In this document: in pieces, positions 8,278-17,110 of the stretch
Numbering within the stretch: the first letter of the stretch is position 1
How the letters are laid out: each line of letters starts with the position of its first letter
Source: Oscillatoria acuminata PCC 6304
GTDB lineage: Bacteria > Cyanobacteriota > Cyanobacteriia > Cyanobacteriales > Laspinemataceae
NCBI RefSeq assembly: GCF_000317105.1
Contig: NC_019693.1
Span: forward strand, 1,612,001 to 1,676,000
Direction: 5' to 3'
DNA: 64,000 nucleotides
The notes under the pieces: generated by a model
Database searches by the model: none
What the model was told of the DNA's origin: nothing
Seen by the model: the letters and a program-made list of their open reading frames with translations, nothing else
Position numbers and translations under genes: made by a program

Positions 8278-10095
8278 TCACCGGGATGCCACTTGCCAGA
8301 CTTTAATACTGCCATCCGCGCTTCCACTGATCATCCCTTTGCCATTGGGGGTAAAAACTACCGCAGTTACCGAGGCAGAATGTGCTTGAACGACGGTTAA
8401 CTCCTCTTCCGTATAGGGATTCCAAAATCCGACTGCACCGTTGCGAGTTCCTCCCACAACTAAGGGGAATTGCGGACTAAATGCCACCGCTTCAATCCAA
8501 TCCGAATGGGTTAAATTTCCTAATAGTTCTCCAGTATTCACTTGCCATAATTTCAAGGTATGATCTCGACTGCCGGAGGCGAGAATTTGGCTGTCAGGAC
8601 TAAAGGAAACCGATCGCACTATATCCTGATGTCCCGTCAAGGTTGCCACTGCTTTTCCACTGGGTAATTCCCAGAGTTTTACCGTGCGATCGCCACTGCC
8701 ACTGGCTAATAATTTGCCATCAGGAGAAATCGCCACTGATTCTACCGTTCCTTGATGGTCCGTTAACGTGCCTAATTGTTTCCCGGTACTGATATTCCAG
8801 AGTTTAATTGTCATATCGGTACTGCCACTGACTAAAATTGTTCCAGAAGGATGGAAGGCGATGGTGTTAATCCAACCGTTATGGGGTGCAAACCAATCTC
8901 CCAGCGATCGCAGCAGTTTTCCTGTGCCTAAATCCCATAATTTCAGACTGCGATCGCAACTGCCACTGATTAAAACCCTGCCATCGGGACTAAAGCTCAC
9001 GGTTTGTACCCATCCCGAATGTCCCGATAGCCAATTCCCCACTTGTTCCCCAGACTTTCCCGTTCCAGGATACCATAATTGGATGCGATTCTCTTCACTG
9101 CCACTGGCAATCATTTGACTATCGGGACTGACTGCCACGCAGCGGATGCGACTCCCCGAGGCAAAAGTTTCCACAGCTTTCCATTCCCTGGGTTGTAAGG
9201 TTTCTAAATCTTGTAATACTTCTGTCGCGGATTGATAGCGTTGACTAGCTTTATCTTGCAGCAATTTATCCAGAATTTTGCCTAAAGTCGCACTCACGGG
9301 ACGGCTGAGATATTGTCGCCATTCCCAGTTATTTCCATGTCGAAGATTGAACGGACTGGTTTGGGTTAGTAGTTCAATACAAGTTACCCCTAAACTATAT
9401 AAATCACTGGCAAAGGTAGGTTTTCCCGTCAACTGTTCTGATGCCGTATATTCGGGACTACCGATGATCGTGGCATTACCGATTTGAGGTTGATTTGCCA
9501 CACTTTTAACCGCACTAAATCCCACGAGAAGCAAAGAATCTGAACGGGGTTCTGATGCCAGATTTTCTCCGGCAACCGGGGGACGGCGAATAATATTAGC
9601 CGGTTTGATATCCCGATGAATGACTTGATGGCTGTGAACGAAATGCAGGAGGGGTAAAATTTGTTTGAGGAAGGTGAAAATCTGCTCTTCCGAAAAAGCC
9701 CCGGACTGTTTGAGTTCTTCCGCGAGGGTTTTTCCCTCCATGAACTCTTGAATTAAATATTGACATCTATCTTGTTCAAAATAGGCCAAAAGACGGGGAA
9801 TTTGGGGATGTTGTCCCAGGCGGTCTAATTGCACTGCTTCTCGTTTAAAAAGTTCAGCGGCTTTTTGAGCTTCGCTGACAGTTTGAGGCGGAAAAAATTG
9901 TTTGATGACACAGAACGGTTTGGAGGGAATATCTTCATCAACGGCTAAAAAAGTGCGGCTATAGGTGCTGCTGCCGATCGCCTTTAAAGCGCGGTAATGG
10001 TCTCGCAGCAGCAGTTTTGACCCGCAGGTTTGACAGAATTTATTGCCGTCCGGGTTTTTCGGTTGTTTACAAGCTGGATTTAAGCAATAGTTCAT
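8278..10095 (-). CDS. Zinc-ribbon/Ser-Thr kinase-like/WD40 protein, probable pseudokinase
   Basis: The 605-residue protein begins with a four-Cys zinc ribbon (CLNPACKQP...FCQTCGS, 4-25). A kinase-like domain (about 33-300) and seven WD40 repeats (about 310-605) follow. The kinase part keeps the beta3 Lys (CVIKQF), the helix-C Glu and HRDIKPANI. However, the metal-binding DFG is replaced by VGFS (in LLLVGFSAVK), and the glycine loop is degenerate (IGSSTYSRTF against LGEGGMGRTF in its neighbour). The DFG Asp binds Mg-ATP in active kinases, so catalysis is doubtful. It starts 19 nt after the stop of the related intact kinase gene and is probably in its operon, which suggests a tandem duplication with one copy turned into a scaffold or regulator. 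The ATG at 10095 begins MNYCLNP. Confidence 0.85.
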   Translation of the reverse strand: MNYCLNPACKQPKNPDGNKFCQTCGSKLLLRDHYRALKAIGSSTYSRTFLAVDEDIPSKPFCVIKQFFPPQTVSEAQKAAELFKREAVQLDRLGQHPQIPRLLAYFEQDRCQYLIQEFMEGKTLAEELKQSGAFSEEQIFTFLKQILPLLHFVHSHQVIHRDIKPANIIRRPPVAGENLASEPRSDSLLLVGFSAVKSVANQPQIGNATIIGSPEYTASEQLTGKPTFASDLYSLGVTCIELLTQTSPFNLRHGNNWEWRQYLSRPVSATLGKILDKLLQDKASQRYQSATEVLQDLETLQPREWKAVETFASGSRIRCVAVSPDSQMIASGSEENRIQLWYPGTGKSGEQVGNWLSGHSGWVQTVSFSPDGRVLISGSCDRSLKLWDLGTGKLLRSLGDWFAPHNGWINTIAFHPSGTILVSGSTDMTIKLWNISTGKQLGTLTDHQGTVESVAISPDGKLLASGSGDRTVKLWELPSGKAVATLTGHQDIVRSVSFSPDSQILASGSRDHTLKLWQVNTGELLGNLTHSDWIEAVAFSPQFPLVVGGTRNGAVGFWNPYTEEELTVVQAHSASVTAVVFTPNGKGMISGSADGSIKVWQVASR

Positions 10096-10114
10096 TTCGT
10101 TTAAACTGATAATT

Positions 10115-12040
10115 TTAAGGGTTTAAATTCTGCCAAATTTTGAGAGTTTTATCAGGACTGCCACTGATGATGGTCTGACCGTCAGAACTCAAGGCCAAGC
10201 AGGTTATACTATCACTATGGCCGGTAAGGATATGGAGGAGGTTGCCGGTTTCTTGATGCCAAAATTTCAGGGTTTTGTCTTCACTGCCACTGACTAAAAT
10301 ATGACCATTTCGGGGATTGAGGGTGGGGGGTAAGGGGAGATAACCGATCGCCTGAAATCCGCTGGAATGTTCTTTCGGGGTCGCTAATCGGGTGCCGGTA
10401 TCCAGTTGCCAGGTTTGGATGGTTTTATCCCGACTCCCGGAGGCGAGGGTTTGACTGTCCGAGGCGATCGCCAGGGCCTCAACCCGGTCCTGATGTCCCG
10501 TCAGAGTAGCTTTCACACTCCCATTCCGCAGGTTCCAAAGTTTAATCGTGCCATCGTCACTGCCGGAGGCGATCGTTTTGCCATCCGGGGAACAGGTGAC
10601 ACAGGAAACCCCTTGCGGATGTCCCTCCCAGGTTTGTTGCAGTTGTGCGGTCCGCAAATCCCAAACCTTTAGGGTCTTGTCGGCGCTACCACTGACTAAG
10701 GTTTTGCCATCGGGGGTAATTGTGAGGGCAGTGATCGCCTTAGTATGTCCGGTGAGCGTGCGAAGCAAAAAGCCCGTGGGTAATTGCCAGAATTTAATCG
10801 TTTTATCCATACTCCCGGACACCAAGAGTCTACCATCGAGTGAGATAGCCACTGCGGTTACAGCGCGGGAATGTTGGGTGAGGGTCTGGAGGATTTTGCC
10901 CGTATGACGGTCCCAAATGATAATAGTTTTATCCTCACTCCCCGAGGCAATGATTTGACCGTCGGTAGAGAGGGCGATGGTTTTGATGGCGGCAGTATGT
11001 CCGGTGAACGTGGCATCACATTCCCAGATTTGGCCTTGAAAATAGTCTAGCAGGGGATTCGTGGCAACCGTCGGTGGGGTAGGAACAGCGGGAACAAAGG
11101 GGGTGACTTTCCCGGGAAAACTGCGACTAGCTGGAGTATTCAAATCCTGGAGAACCATTGTGGCAGAAGGATAGCGGGCTTTCATTGAATCTTGGATCAT
11201 CTTATTCAGAATCGCGGCAAGGCGATCGCTGACGGTGCGTCCGACTTGCTGTAAGTGCGACTGCCACAACCACCGCGACTCCACCGAATCATAGAGGCGA
11301 TCGAGAGAAAGTCCCGTTAACAACTGAATACAAGTCACCCCCAAACTATACAAATCACTCGCCGGATAAGCCCGTCCCCCCCGCATTTGCTCCATGGGTG
11401 CATATCCTTCCGTCCCCGCCCTCGTACCAGTTTTTCCCCCTTTGTGATTCAGTTGTTTAGCAATTCCAAAATCAATTAACACCAATTGACCCACCGAGGA
11501 TTGTCTGCCATCCTCCCGACGGATAATATTGGCCGGTTTGATATCCCGGTGAATCACCTGCCGTTCATGGATAAACTGTAATACCGGCAGCAAATCTAAC
11601 AACAACTGGCGAATTTGTTCCTCTTTGAACGCCCCAAACCGTTGCAGTTCTTGCCACAAGGTTTGTCCTTCAATAAACTGCTGCACCAAATACAGGCGTT
11701 TATCTTGTTCAAAATAACCTAACAGCACCGGAATTTGGGAATTTTCTTCCCCCAGGAGTAACAGTTGCCGCGCCTCCTGTTCAAATAACTCCGTCACCTT
11801 TGCCATCGCTTGCGAGTCGGACTGGATTTCCGGTCCCGGTAATAATTGCTTAATCGCACAGGGCGCATTCAGGCGGTCCTGATCCAGGGCCAAAAACGTG
11901 CGCCCCATGCCGCCTTCCCCGAGGGGACGAATGGTGCGATAGCGATTTTTAAGCCCTAACGGAGAACGACAACTCAGACAAAACTTGGCGTTATCTGGAT
12001 TGTAAGGCTTCTTGCAATGGGGATTGAGGCAATAGCTCAT
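10115..12040 (-). CDS. Serine/threonine protein kinase with WD40 repeats
   Basis: Hanks-type Ser/Thr kinase fused to a beta-propeller, a cyanobacterial architecture. From the ATG at 12040 (641 residues): an N-terminal zinc ribbon (MSYCLNPHCKKP...FCLSC), a kinase domain about 35-300 with an intact glycine loop (LGEGGMGRTF), Lys in CAIKQLL, HRDIKPANI and DFG (LVLIDFGIAK), a Pro-rich linker, then seven WD40 repeats (pattern SGSxDKTIKxW). The ATG at 12040 is preferred to a TTG at 12055 because it matches the start of the downstream paralogue. All catalytic residues are present, unlike in that paralogue. Substrates are unknown. Confidence 0.9.
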   Translation of the reverse strand: MSYCLNPHCKKPYNPDNAKFCLSCRSPLGLKNRYRTIRPLGEGGMGRTFLALDQDRLNAPCAIKQLLPGPEIQSDSQAMAKVTELFEQEARQLLLLGEENSQIPVLLGYFEQDKRLYLVQQFIEGQTLWQELQRFGAFKEEQIRQLLLDLLPVLQFIHERQVIHRDIKPANIIRREDGRQSSVGQLVLIDFGIAKQLNHKGGKTGTRAGTEGYAPMEQMRGGRAYPASDLYSLGVTCIQLLTGLSLDRLYDSVESRWLWQSHLQQVGRTVSDRLAAILNKMIQDSMKARYPSATMVLQDLNTPASRSFPGKVTPFVPAVPTPPTVATNPLLDYFQGQIWECDATFTGHTAAIKTIALSTDGQIIASGSEDKTIIIWDRHTGKILQTLTQHSRAVTAVAISLDGRLLVSGSMDKTIKFWQLPTGFLLRTLTGHTKAITALTITPDGKTLVSGSADKTLKVWDLRTAQLQQTWEGHPQGVSCVTCSPDGKTIASGSDDGTIKLWNLRNGSVKATLTGHQDRVEALAIASDSQTLASGSRDKTIQTWQLDTGTRLATPKEHSSGFQAIGYLPLPPTLNPRNGHILVSGSEDKTLKFWHQETGNLLHILTGHSDSITCLALSSDGQTIISGSPDKTLKIWQNLNP

Positions 12041-12144
12041 AGAACAGAAGCGCAAGGCAAGGGGACTTAGGATCTATTGTACCGACAGGTTCCCCTTGGC
12101 TTACGTTAGGCTGAGAAAAATTTAATTTAAGACTCTAGGGGAAT

Positions 12145-13419
12145 ATGCGTCAATTACAAATCAGCGTCCCGCAGGGTTGCGGAAAACAGGTGGTGAAGAT
12201 TGCCCAGGGTTATGATGCCTCTAATCTGATCCAGTTCCAGGCAAAGGACCCAGAAGGTCCCGTGGATGTGGTATTTCTGCACGTTTCCAACCGAGAAGTG
12301 GAAGGGTTGCTGGATGAGTTGGAATCTATTGAAAATCTGGCAGTAACGTTAATTCCTCGGGGAATGATGCCCCTGCATCCGCCCACCTCGGAGGCCCCGG
12401 ATCAGGTGACCGAGGTCCAGGAACGTAGTCCGATCGAGATTTTTCTCGGGGGATTGCAGAGTGTGGGGTCTTGGCGGGGATTTTTGGGATATGCGGCCCT
12501 GGCAGGGGTGGTGGTGTGGATTGGGTTATTTACCAACAGCAGCTTTTTACTGATTGCCGCCATGCTGATTGCACCGTTAGCGGGTCCGGCGATGAATGTG
12601 GCGATCGCCACTTCCCGGGGAGACAAAACCCTACTCAAACGCAGTCTGTTGCGTTATTTTAGCGCCTTGTCCGTATTAATTGCTGTGGCAGCGTTTCTGA
12701 GTTTAATCATGCAGCAAGACATCGCCACCCCCTTCATGGTGGACAACTCTCAAATTTCTTCGGTGGCGGTTTTGCTGCCGTTAGCTGCCGGGACTGCTGG
12801 GGCTTTAAATCTCGTGCAATCGGAACGCAGCAGTTTGGTGGCAGGGGCATCAGTCGGAATGTTAGTCGCTGCCTCCCTGTCTCCCCCTGCTGGAATTATC
12901 GGGATGTCGATTCCTCTGGGACGCTGGGATATGATTATCAATGGCTTATTTTTGCTGTTGCTGCAATTATGCGGGATTAATTTATCCGCAGCCATTATTT
13001 TTCGGATTTTTGGATTAAAGCCCCGGGGTGCAAGGTACGATCGCGGGACCCGCAAGTTATTTCCGATTTCGATGGGGTTGACAACCGCTGGACTGGTGGC
13101 GTTGCTGATTTGGCAGTTTTCTGATGCCCCAAATTTTCAGCGCCCAAGTCGTGCACAGCGGATTAATGCAGAAATCAAGCAAGTGGTGGAAAGCAGCGAG
13201 TTAGCCGAACTGGTGGAAGGGAATGTGCGGTTTACTCGTCCCAATATTCCGGGCCAGAATACCCTCCTGGCGGTGGTTTATGTGCAGCGTCAAGAAGGAG
13301 TGAATGTGTCTACAGAAGAGATTCGCAGTCGGCTAACGCAGGAGATTCAAACTCACATTTTGCAGCAAGATTTTAATGTCACTCCCCTGGTTTCGGTGAC
13401 GGTGTTGGAAACGCCCTGA
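12145..13419 (+). CDS. DUF389 (TIGR00341) family membrane protein
   Basis: The 424-residue protein has a soluble ferredoxin-like N-terminus (1-100), a membrane block (about 110-330) and a C-terminal soluble domain. The family-typical segment LIAAMLIAPLAGPAMNVAIA sits near residue 137, and AASLSPPAGIIGMSIPLG near 245. DUF389 proteins are widespread but have no established biochemical role. Divergent transcription from the kinase pair leaves about 100 bp for two promoters. The gene is followed by a 52-bp perfect palindrome rather than a plain terminator. Confidence 0.8.
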   Translation: MRQLQISVPQGCGKQVVKIAQGYDASNLIQFQAKDPEGPVDVVFLHVSNREVEGLLDELESIENLAVTLIPRGMMPLHPPTSEAPDQVTEVQERSPIEIFLGGLQSVGSWRGFLGYAALAGVVVWIGLFTNSSFLLIAAMLIAPLAGPAMNVAIATSRGDKTLLKRSLLRYFSALSVLIAVAAFLSLIMQQDIATPFMVDNSQISSVAVLLPLAAGTAGALNLVQSERSSLVAGASVGMLVAASLSPPAGIIGMSIPLGRWDMIINGLFLLLLQLCGINLSAAIIFRIFGLKPRGARYDRGTRKLFPISMGLTTAGLVALLIWQFSDAPNFQRPSRAQRINAEIKQVVESSELAELVEGNVRFTRPNIPGQNTLLAVVYVQRQEGVNVSTEEIRSRLTQEIQTHILQQDFNVTPLVSVTVLETP

Positions 13420-13454
13420 GAGGGTTGGGGGATAACGAATACGCGATAACGACG

Positions 13455-13545
13455 GTAGGGGCGCAATGCTTGCGCCCTCCGGAGGGCGCAAGCATTGCGC
13501 CCCTACAAATGCAGGTGACCGGGCTCGGTTTTGAAACCGAGCCCG
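13455..13545. repeat. 52-bp perfect palindrome followed by a second hairpin
   Basis: Positions 13455-13506 equal their own reverse complement over 52 nt (GTAGGGGCGCAATGCTTGCG and on, centred on CTCCGGAG). The arms match the TAGGGGCGCAATGCTTGCGCC modules found at 59401-59739. A second hairpin with 12-bp arms (CGGGCTCGGTTT, 13520-13531; complement 13534-13545) follows. Both lie in a 391-bp gap after the DUF389 gene and could end its transcript. Nothing else is recognised in this gap. Confidence 0.8.
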
Positions 13546-13810
13546 TTGTCTGCCCGATCGCCGGTTAATCTCTCAATAGGGGTAGAGGTAAAAGAGCCGA
13601 AATGACGGAAAACTTGCCCGATTAATCGCCCAATTCCTCAGTGGCATGAGGGTCTGGAATGTGACCCCACCTACAAGAGCGCGATCGCCTATTAGTTACT
13701 AACTTCACCCTTTCGAGGGATGAATCTCTCGGAAAAAACTGTTGTAATTGAATATGTAAGACGGAAAGATATGTAGTTTTTCCAAACAAATTTTTCAAGC
13801 AGGAGGAAAC

Positions 13811-14530
13811 ATGGCTATAACATACCAAAAACGAGCCGTTGGTACATTCCCCACTCGGACGCAAGCTGAACGGGCATTGCGGGAGCTCAAAGATAGTGGC
13901 TTTCCAATGGACCGCGTGTCTGTGATTGCCAAGGATGAAAATCGTCCGGTTTCGGATGACCTACATGGTGAGGACCGAGGCAATAAAGCCGATGAAGGTG
14001 CAGCCGTGGGTGCAGCAACCGGGGGGGCGATCGGAACCATTACGGGTTTACTCGTCGGTTTGGGTGCACTTGCCATTCCCGGGATTGGTCCTATCATGTT
14101 AGCCGGTGCAACCGCAACCGCCTTGGCAACCACCGCAGGGGGTGCAGCGATCGGTGCAGCAGCCGGTGGCCTAATCGGTGCTTTAGTTGGCCTGGGTATT
14201 CCTGAAGAACGCGCTAAAGTGTATAAAGAGCGCGTCGCCCGTGGTGATTACTTAGTGATTGTAGACGGGACCGAAGCGGATATCGCTCGTGCCGATACGA
14301 TTTTAAACCGGGGTGGCATCGAAGAATGGGGCGTGTATGACGCTCGCCATAGCCAAGATGTGCATCATCAAACCGATGTCGTTCGTCGTCAAGAAACCGT
14401 CGTAGAAAATCGCACCCCCGTGGTTGAACACGAACGGGATGTGGTTCGTACCGATGGCGATGTCGTCTATGAGGATAATGTTGTTAAGGTCGTTGACCAT
14501 AATACCAAGGAACGGGATATCCGCCGGTAA
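13811..14530 (+). CDS. General-stress-protein-17M-like, glycine-zipper protein
   Basis: The first 45 residues (VGTFPTRTQAERALRELKD, then RVSVIAKD) resemble the small alpha/beta domain of Bacillus general stress protein 17M/YflT. The centre (about 65-140) is a long run of Gly/Ala-rich segments (GAAVGAATGGAIGTITG and similar) like glycine zippers that pack in membranes. The C-terminal 60 residues are charged and His/Val-rich (VVRRQETVVENRTPVV). A very strong ribosome-binding site, AGGAGG (13801-13806), precedes the ATG. The next plus-strand gene is a BON lipoprotein, and both families are associated with envelope or osmotic stress, so a stress role is plausible but not shown. Confidence 0.75.
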   Translation: MAITYQKRAVGTFPTRTQAERALRELKDSGFPMDRVSVIAKDENRPVSDDLHGEDRGNKADEGAAVGAATGGAIGTITGLLVGLGALAIPGIGPIMLAGATATALATTAGGAAIGAAAGGLIGALVGLGIPEERAKVYKERVARGDYLVIVDGTEADIARADTILNRGGIEEWGVYDARHSQDVHHQTDVVRRQETVVENRTPVVEHERDVVRTDGDVVYEDNVVKVVDHNTKERDIRR

Positions 14531-14560
14531 ACTTTAGCTTTTTTATAAGCAAAGAATGAG

Positions 14561-14609
14561 GCTGGAACCCTTTACCTTGATTGAACAACTGAGTTTACAG
14601 GGTTCCAGC
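14561..14609 (+). terminator. Stem-loop between the stress gene and the BON lipoprotein gene
   Basis: Inverted copies of GCTGGAACCCT (14561-14571) and AGGGTTCCAGC (14599-14609) give an 11-bp stem with a 27-nt loop. The sequence after it is T-rich but has no clean U-run. It begins 30 nt after the stop codon. Confidence 0.5.
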
Positions 14610-14770
14610 AGTCGCTCTCTTTTGTTCTCATAGCGAATTTTAAACAGATAGTTTCAATAGGGGCGATTCCGATGTGCTTAAAGATACCTCGAAAGCAGGT
14701 TATTTAACCCATCAAAACTGAATCGCACATCTACCCTTACCCTAAACGTAAAAATTTCAGGAAAATAACC

Positions 14771-15244
14771 ATGAAAAAGATTACTCCTTTCTTACTCGGA
14801 CTTGCAGTTCTATTTGGTGCCGGTGCTTGTCAAGACTTAGAACGTACCAGCGCTGATGCTCCTGTGAGCCCCGACGGAACCGTAGATGAACCAGCGCAAG
14901 TAGAAGAAACCTACGACGATGCCCGGGATGAGACTCGCCGCGCTCAACTCGATAGCGATATTCGGGCGCGGGAAGAACGAACAGATGCGTTTGGAGACCC
15001 CACAGACCGCTCGGATAGCGACCTCGCTAGTGAAGTTCGCAGCAAACTAGAAGCGAATATCCCCCGGGGTCAATTGGCCGTATTGTCTGAAGATGGGGTG
15101 GTTACCGTAACCGGAACGGTTCCTAACCAACAAGAATATGATTCGATCACGACTTTAGCCCAGGAAATTCGCGGCGTTCAAGATGTGAGGGTAGACGTAC
15201 AAGTCGTTGAACCTGTTGAAAACCCCGATCCTGCGGCTCAATAG
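14771..15244 (+). CDS. BON-domain lipoprotein
   Basis: Residues 1-20 form a lipoprotein signal (KK, hydrophobic LLGLAVLFGAGAC) with the lipobox cysteine at about residue 20. A charged, acidic linker follows. Residues 83-147 are a BON domain (SDLASEVRSKLEANIP, then GVVTVTGTVPNQQEY and a final VRVDVQVV), a phospholipid-binding or periplasmic domain known from OsmY. The 157-residue protein is therefore predicted to be membrane-anchored and envelope-facing. The gene follows the glycine-zipper stress gene on the same strand after 240 bp, which contain a stem-loop, so it probably has its own promoter. Confidence 0.85.
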   Translation: MKKITPFLLGLAVLFGAGACQDLERTSADAPVSPDGTVDEPAQVEETYDDARDETRRAQLDSDIRAREERTDAFGDPTDRSDSDLASEVRSKLEANIPRGQLAVLSEDGVVTVTGTVPNQQEYDSITTLAQEIRGVQDVRVDVQVVEPVENPDPAAQ

Positions 15245-15365
15245 AAAAAACGGGATAGGATTATCCCGAGCATGATTGCTAATGTTTAAAGAATAAGGTG
15301 CTGTAGGCGTTTGTCTACCGCACCTTGTTCTTTGCGGGTAGTTAAGCGATCCTCGCCCCTCAATC

Positions 15366-16718
15366 CTAAAACGGCTGTAATTGTTTATCTTTGTCTCGGG
15401 CAAATTTCAGCAACTCCTGAGCTTCTGCTGAGACAGTGGTTCCGGCGGGCACTTGTTCCAATTGGGTGATAATTTTCCGTAAGTCTCCCGAAAGTCTCCC
15501 CCAGTCGAGATCATCCTTATCGACTCTTGCCAACTCCTGCCAATCGGCGATCGCCTCTTTTGCTCGGTTGAGAGTTTGCACAGACTCTTGTTCTGTCTGT
15601 AAGCGCGTCGCTACAATCCCGCGATTCACCTCATATTCCGCCAGTTTTTGCTGGACTTCCAAATAGTCCGGTGCATCGGGAGTCACCTGTTCCAACCGGG
15701 CGATCGCCATATCCCACAACCGCTCAACTTGCTCCCACTGTGCCGCAGAATGAGGCGGATTTTGGGAGGCGACTGCCGCTTGCATGGCAAATGCCTTCGC
15801 CGCATCCATCGTCGTCGCCGTTTTCAAACTCCCCTCTGCCGAACCCACCACCTGCTCAAAATCCCGCATTGCTGCTGTCAACTTCGGTTGCGCCATCTGA
15901 CTCGCCAAGGTTGCTGGGGGAATTTCCACTAAGCGATCAATTGCCGACTGCCATGCGGCGATCGCCTGCTGTTTCTCCGTCAGGTTCGTTGCCTGTTGGT
16001 ACTGCTGTTTTGCCGTATTCAGCGCCGTTTCCACTTCCCAAAGCTGAGTCTGAGCATTCTGTTGCTGAAACAGGGTCGCTTCCATCCGCCCGATCGCCTT
16101 GCGCGCTGACTCAAACTCATCTACCGTAAACTTCCAGCTACAACCAAACAAGGTGCAGTACCGTTCCGGATAATACCCCAAAAACCACACCGGCAGGCGA
16201 TCGAGGGATTTTTGTGCAAGTTTGACCTTGGACGTTCCCAACTCAAAATCCGCCCGACTCGTCGCCTGATTCACCAGTTGATCCGCCTGTTCCACCAGAG
16301 AAATCGCTTGGCGATAGTTATGGTCCATACTGATAAAACTCGGCAGCAATACCACCGGAATTGTCTTAGAAACCGGACGGCGAATCATCGGATAGGGAAG
16401 ATTGAGCACCCAAATCACGGCGGCGACTCCTGCCGCCCCTGCCATCACTCCTGGGATCCATTTCAGGGCGTTCAAAGGTCCCGGAGGACGATTCGCTTGT
16501 TCTGCCGCTTTTAAGGTTTGTTCATCGAACTGGGGATAAATATCCACTAAAAGTTCTTGAATTTCGGCGGCAGTCACGGGATCTCCCGATTGGAGGCGCA
16601 GCTTTTCTAAGCGTTTCAACGCCATACTCTGCTGGATTTGGCTGGCGGGATCGGTCCCACTGGATTTTTCGATTTGGGCACGGAGGATATCAAACGCGCG
16701 ATCGCTCAAACGAACCAT
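15366..16718 (-). CDS. Membrane-anchored helical protein of unknown function
   Basis: No family was recognised. From the ATG at 16718 the protein has 450 residues: a short helical head, one membrane span (about 87-109, IPGVMAGAAGVAAVIWVLNL), then a long, mostly helical, Gln/Ala-rich region that repeats the pattern of tetratricopeptide-like or coiled-coil helices. AAGG about 8 nt upstream supports 16718 over a GTG at 16727. The first seven codons and the upstream DNA also occur at 22511-22540, at the left edge of the second copy of a large direct repeat, where they run into unrelated sequence. Confidence 0.6.
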   Translation of the reverse strand: MVRLSDRAFDILRAQIEKSSGTDPASQIQQSMALKRLEKLRLQSGDPVTAAEIQELLVDIYPQFDEQTLKAAEQANRPPGPLNALKWIPGVMAGAAGVAAVIWVLNLPYPMIRRPVSKTIPVVLLPSFISMDHNYRQAISLVEQADQLVNQATSRADFELGTSKVKLAQKSLDRLPVWFLGYYPERYCTLFGCSWKFTVDEFESARKAIGRMEATLFQQQNAQTQLWEVETALNTAKQQYQQATNLTEKQQAIAAWQSAIDRLVEIPPATLASQMAQPKLTAAMRDFEQVVGSAEGSLKTATTMDAAKAFAMQAAVASQNPPHSAAQWEQVERLWDMAIARLEQVTPDAPDYLEVQQKLAEYEVNRGIVATRLQTEQESVQTLNRAKEAIADWQELARVDKDDLDWGRLSGDLRKIITQLEQVPAGTTVSAEAQELLKFARDKDKQLQPF

Positions 16719-16782
16719 AAACAGCACCTTAGTAATGGTTTCAGGTCAGCTTAGAGGGCCTTGGCGCAGCCTCTTTCTGCTC

Positions 16783-16839
16783 AGGAGTGCGAGCATCTTG
16801 CTCGCTGTCGGGGATAGCGAGCAAGATGCTCGCACTCCT
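16783..16839. repeat. 24-bp-arm perfect hairpin repeat
   Basis: The arms are 16783-16806 (AGGAGTGCGAGCATCTTGCT and on) and 16816-16839, fully complementary over 24 bp with a 9-nt loop. The duplicated upstream region at about 22585-22660 lacks this hairpin, so it was either inserted into the left copy or lost from the right one. Confidence 0.85.
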
Positions 16840-17110
16840 AATTTTTAATATTGCGTAAGTCCTATTTGGGATTATCTCATAACCGGAGCGAAGCAAATCT
16901 AAATCAATCCTAAAATCTACTGGCACAAACCCGGGCAGTAGTCGCCGCGAAAAAATGTTTAGAACCGTCCAAGCGATCGCCTATAACAGCCTGAATGTGC
17001 CAAAAATCCCCCATTCTTGCTAATCAAGTCTTCTGGATTGTCCTCGCCGACTGCTGGCGAGGACAATCCACTCCCCTCTCAACCGCGCTTCACCCCTTTT
17101 AATACCAAAC

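Noticed and set aside
13622-13864. 80-codon minus-strand frame overlapping the stress-gene start
   Set aside because: It covers the strong ribosome-binding site and start of the plus-strand gene and has no recognisable product.
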